Of a stretch of 22,070 nt of DNA, positions 21,366 through 22,070 are shown piece after piece. Location of the stretch: assembly GCA_051745835.1 (NCBI GenBank), contig JBNJEL010000026.1, forward strand, positions 1 through 22,070, in the 5' to 3' direction. The translations under genes were made by a program, and so were the position numbers. The stretch's first letter is position 1. Each line of letters begins with the position of its first letter. The notes under the pieces were generated by a model. It saw only the letters and a list, made by a program, of their open reading frames with translations. It was not told where the DNA came from and ran no database searches. Origin of the DNA: JBNJEL01 sp051745835. Lineage in GTDB: Bacteria; Bacillota; Halanaerobiia; Halobacteroidales; Acetohalobiaceae.

Positions 21366-21468
21366 ACTGATTCATTTACCCCTTTCTTAAAATCTATCAT
21401 AAACCAACCCTATTCTATTGTATATTATTTCTAGTTAAAACATAGTGTTCCTGCAAATATTGAATAGA

Positions 21469-22070
21469 TTAATTAGTTCTTAATTTTTGATAGAGCTCAA
21501 TATATTCTTGAGCTGAAGAGCGCCAACTAAAGTCACACTCCATAGCTCTACGCACTAACTGCTTCCATTTCTGTGGTTGATGATAGACTTCAATTCCTCT
21601 CTGAATTGCAGTTAACAACTCAGCCGCATCATAATTACTAAATGTAAAACCGGTACCTTGATCAGTATGAAAATTATAGGGCTCAATTGTATCTTTTAAC
21701 CCTCCAGTCTCTCTAACAATAGGGATAGTACCGTATCTTAAACTAATCAATTGACTAATTCCACATGGTTCATACTGTGAGGGCATTAGAAAAAAATCAC
21801 TTCCTGCGTAAATCTTTTGAGCTAAATCTGTGTCATACTTAATATATGTAGCTATCTTAGTTGGATATTGAGCAGCTAACTCACTAAACCTATCTTCAAA
21901 TCTCTTTTCTCCAGTACCTAAAATCACCAGTTGTAAGTCTTCTACCATCAATTCATCCATAATAAAGTTAACTAGATCTAAACCTTTCTGTTCTACTAAC
22001 CGCGAAATAATCCCAATTACAGGTACATCTATAGTAGGCAAACCGCTCTCTTCTTGTAAGCGTTCTTTAT
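21469..22070 (-). CDS. glgA: Glycogen/starch synthase, C-terminal part (cut by window edge)
   Basis: The frame is open to the right edge; the visible 200 residues are the C-terminal Rossmann domain of a GT5 glycogen synthase. Signatures are KERLQEESGLP then VPVIGIISRLVEQKGLDL, VILGTGEKRFED, and FLMPSQYEPCGISQLISLRYGTIPIVRETGGLKDTI. The last of these contains the conserved Glu and the loop that binds ADP-glucose. TGFTFSNYDAAELLTAI follows, as usual. The enzyme extends alpha-1,4-glucan chains from ADP-glucose in the cytoplasm, opposing the phosphorylase at 8554-10251. The N-terminal half lies outside the window. An internal ATG-like or TTG start near 22041 is not the real start, because the family motif continues upstream of it. 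Confidence 0.93.
   Translation of the reverse strand, partial: KERLQEESGLPTIDVPVIGIISRLVEQKGLDLVNFIMDELMVEDLQLVILGTGEKRFEDRFSELAAQYPTKIATYIKYDTDLAQKIYAGSDFFLMPSQYEPCGISQLISLRYGTIPIVRETGGLKDTIEPYNFHTDQGTGFTFSNYDAAELLTAIQRGIEVYHQPQKWKQLVRRAMECDFSWRSSAQEYIELYQKLRTN

Noticed and set aside
21355..21375. Six-codon leader frame (ATG at 21373-21375, TGA at 21355-21357) overlapping the ComFB start
   Set aside because: The GGGG of the ribosome-like site is only 3 bases from this ATG, too close for good initiation, and such a short frame easily arises by chance; noted because the ComFB ATG is oddly far (13 bases) from the same site.

Overview
This window reads as ordinary chromosomal DNA from a low-GC, spore-forming, Gram-positive anaerobe. 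Three sodium/proton transport loci (an NhaC antiporter, an Mrp-type complex and an ArsB/NhaD-family permease) lie close together, next to sporulation genes (spoVT, a SleB-type hydrolase). Together with the AT-rich base composition, this points to a salt-adapted clostridium-like lineage, possibly Halanaerobiales. That placement is inference; there is no marker gene here to prove it. No rRNA, tRNA, CRISPR array, insertion sequence or phage gene was seen.

Layout: 1-476 is the N-terminal part of a SAM-dependent methyltransferase cut by the left edge. 555-1651 holds a charged lipoprotein and a small SHOCT membrane protein. 1782-2321 is spoVT, then a candidate 41-codon gene and an acidic orphan protein. 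3053-3652 is a LysM/SleB cell-wall hydrolase. 3692-6034 holds a formiminotetrahydrofolate cyclodeaminase-family protein, an HtrA protease and a cold-shock protein with an acidic N-terminal extension. 6162-8300 is a Zn/Cd-type P-type ATPase behind a consensus promoter and an ArsR/SmtB-like operator. 8554-10251 is an alpha-glucan phosphorylase. 10309-11808 is threonine synthase. 12070-13440 is nhaC. 13565-19445 is a leftward operon (mrpE-F-G, an MrpA C-terminal fragment, an MrpA/MrpB fusion, mrpC, mrpD, a second D-like subunit, then a DUF1232 protein). 19681-20952 is an ArsB/NhaD permease. 21096-21365 is a ComFB protein. 21469-22070 is the C-terminal part of glycogen synthase, cut by the right edge.

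Almost every gene is on the minus strand; only the SleB hydrolase, the phosphorylase and the 41-codon candidate are on the plus strand. Transcription units are unusually easy to read. Ten hairpin terminators are visible, and eight promoters show recognisable sigma-A-like hexamers separated by exactly 17 bases. No intergenic gap exceeds 300 bases.

The genes fall into themes: ion homeostasis (nhaC, mrp, arsB/nhaD, zntA), glycogen turnover (glgP, glgA), envelope and sporulation (spoVT, sleB, htrA, lipoprotein), and metabolism (thrC, fchA). I found no clearly new system. The points most worth a second look are the apparent AUA/AUU start codons of mrpE and mrpG, the split and fused architecture of the Mrp complex, the zntA operator, and the acidic extension on the cold-shock protein.
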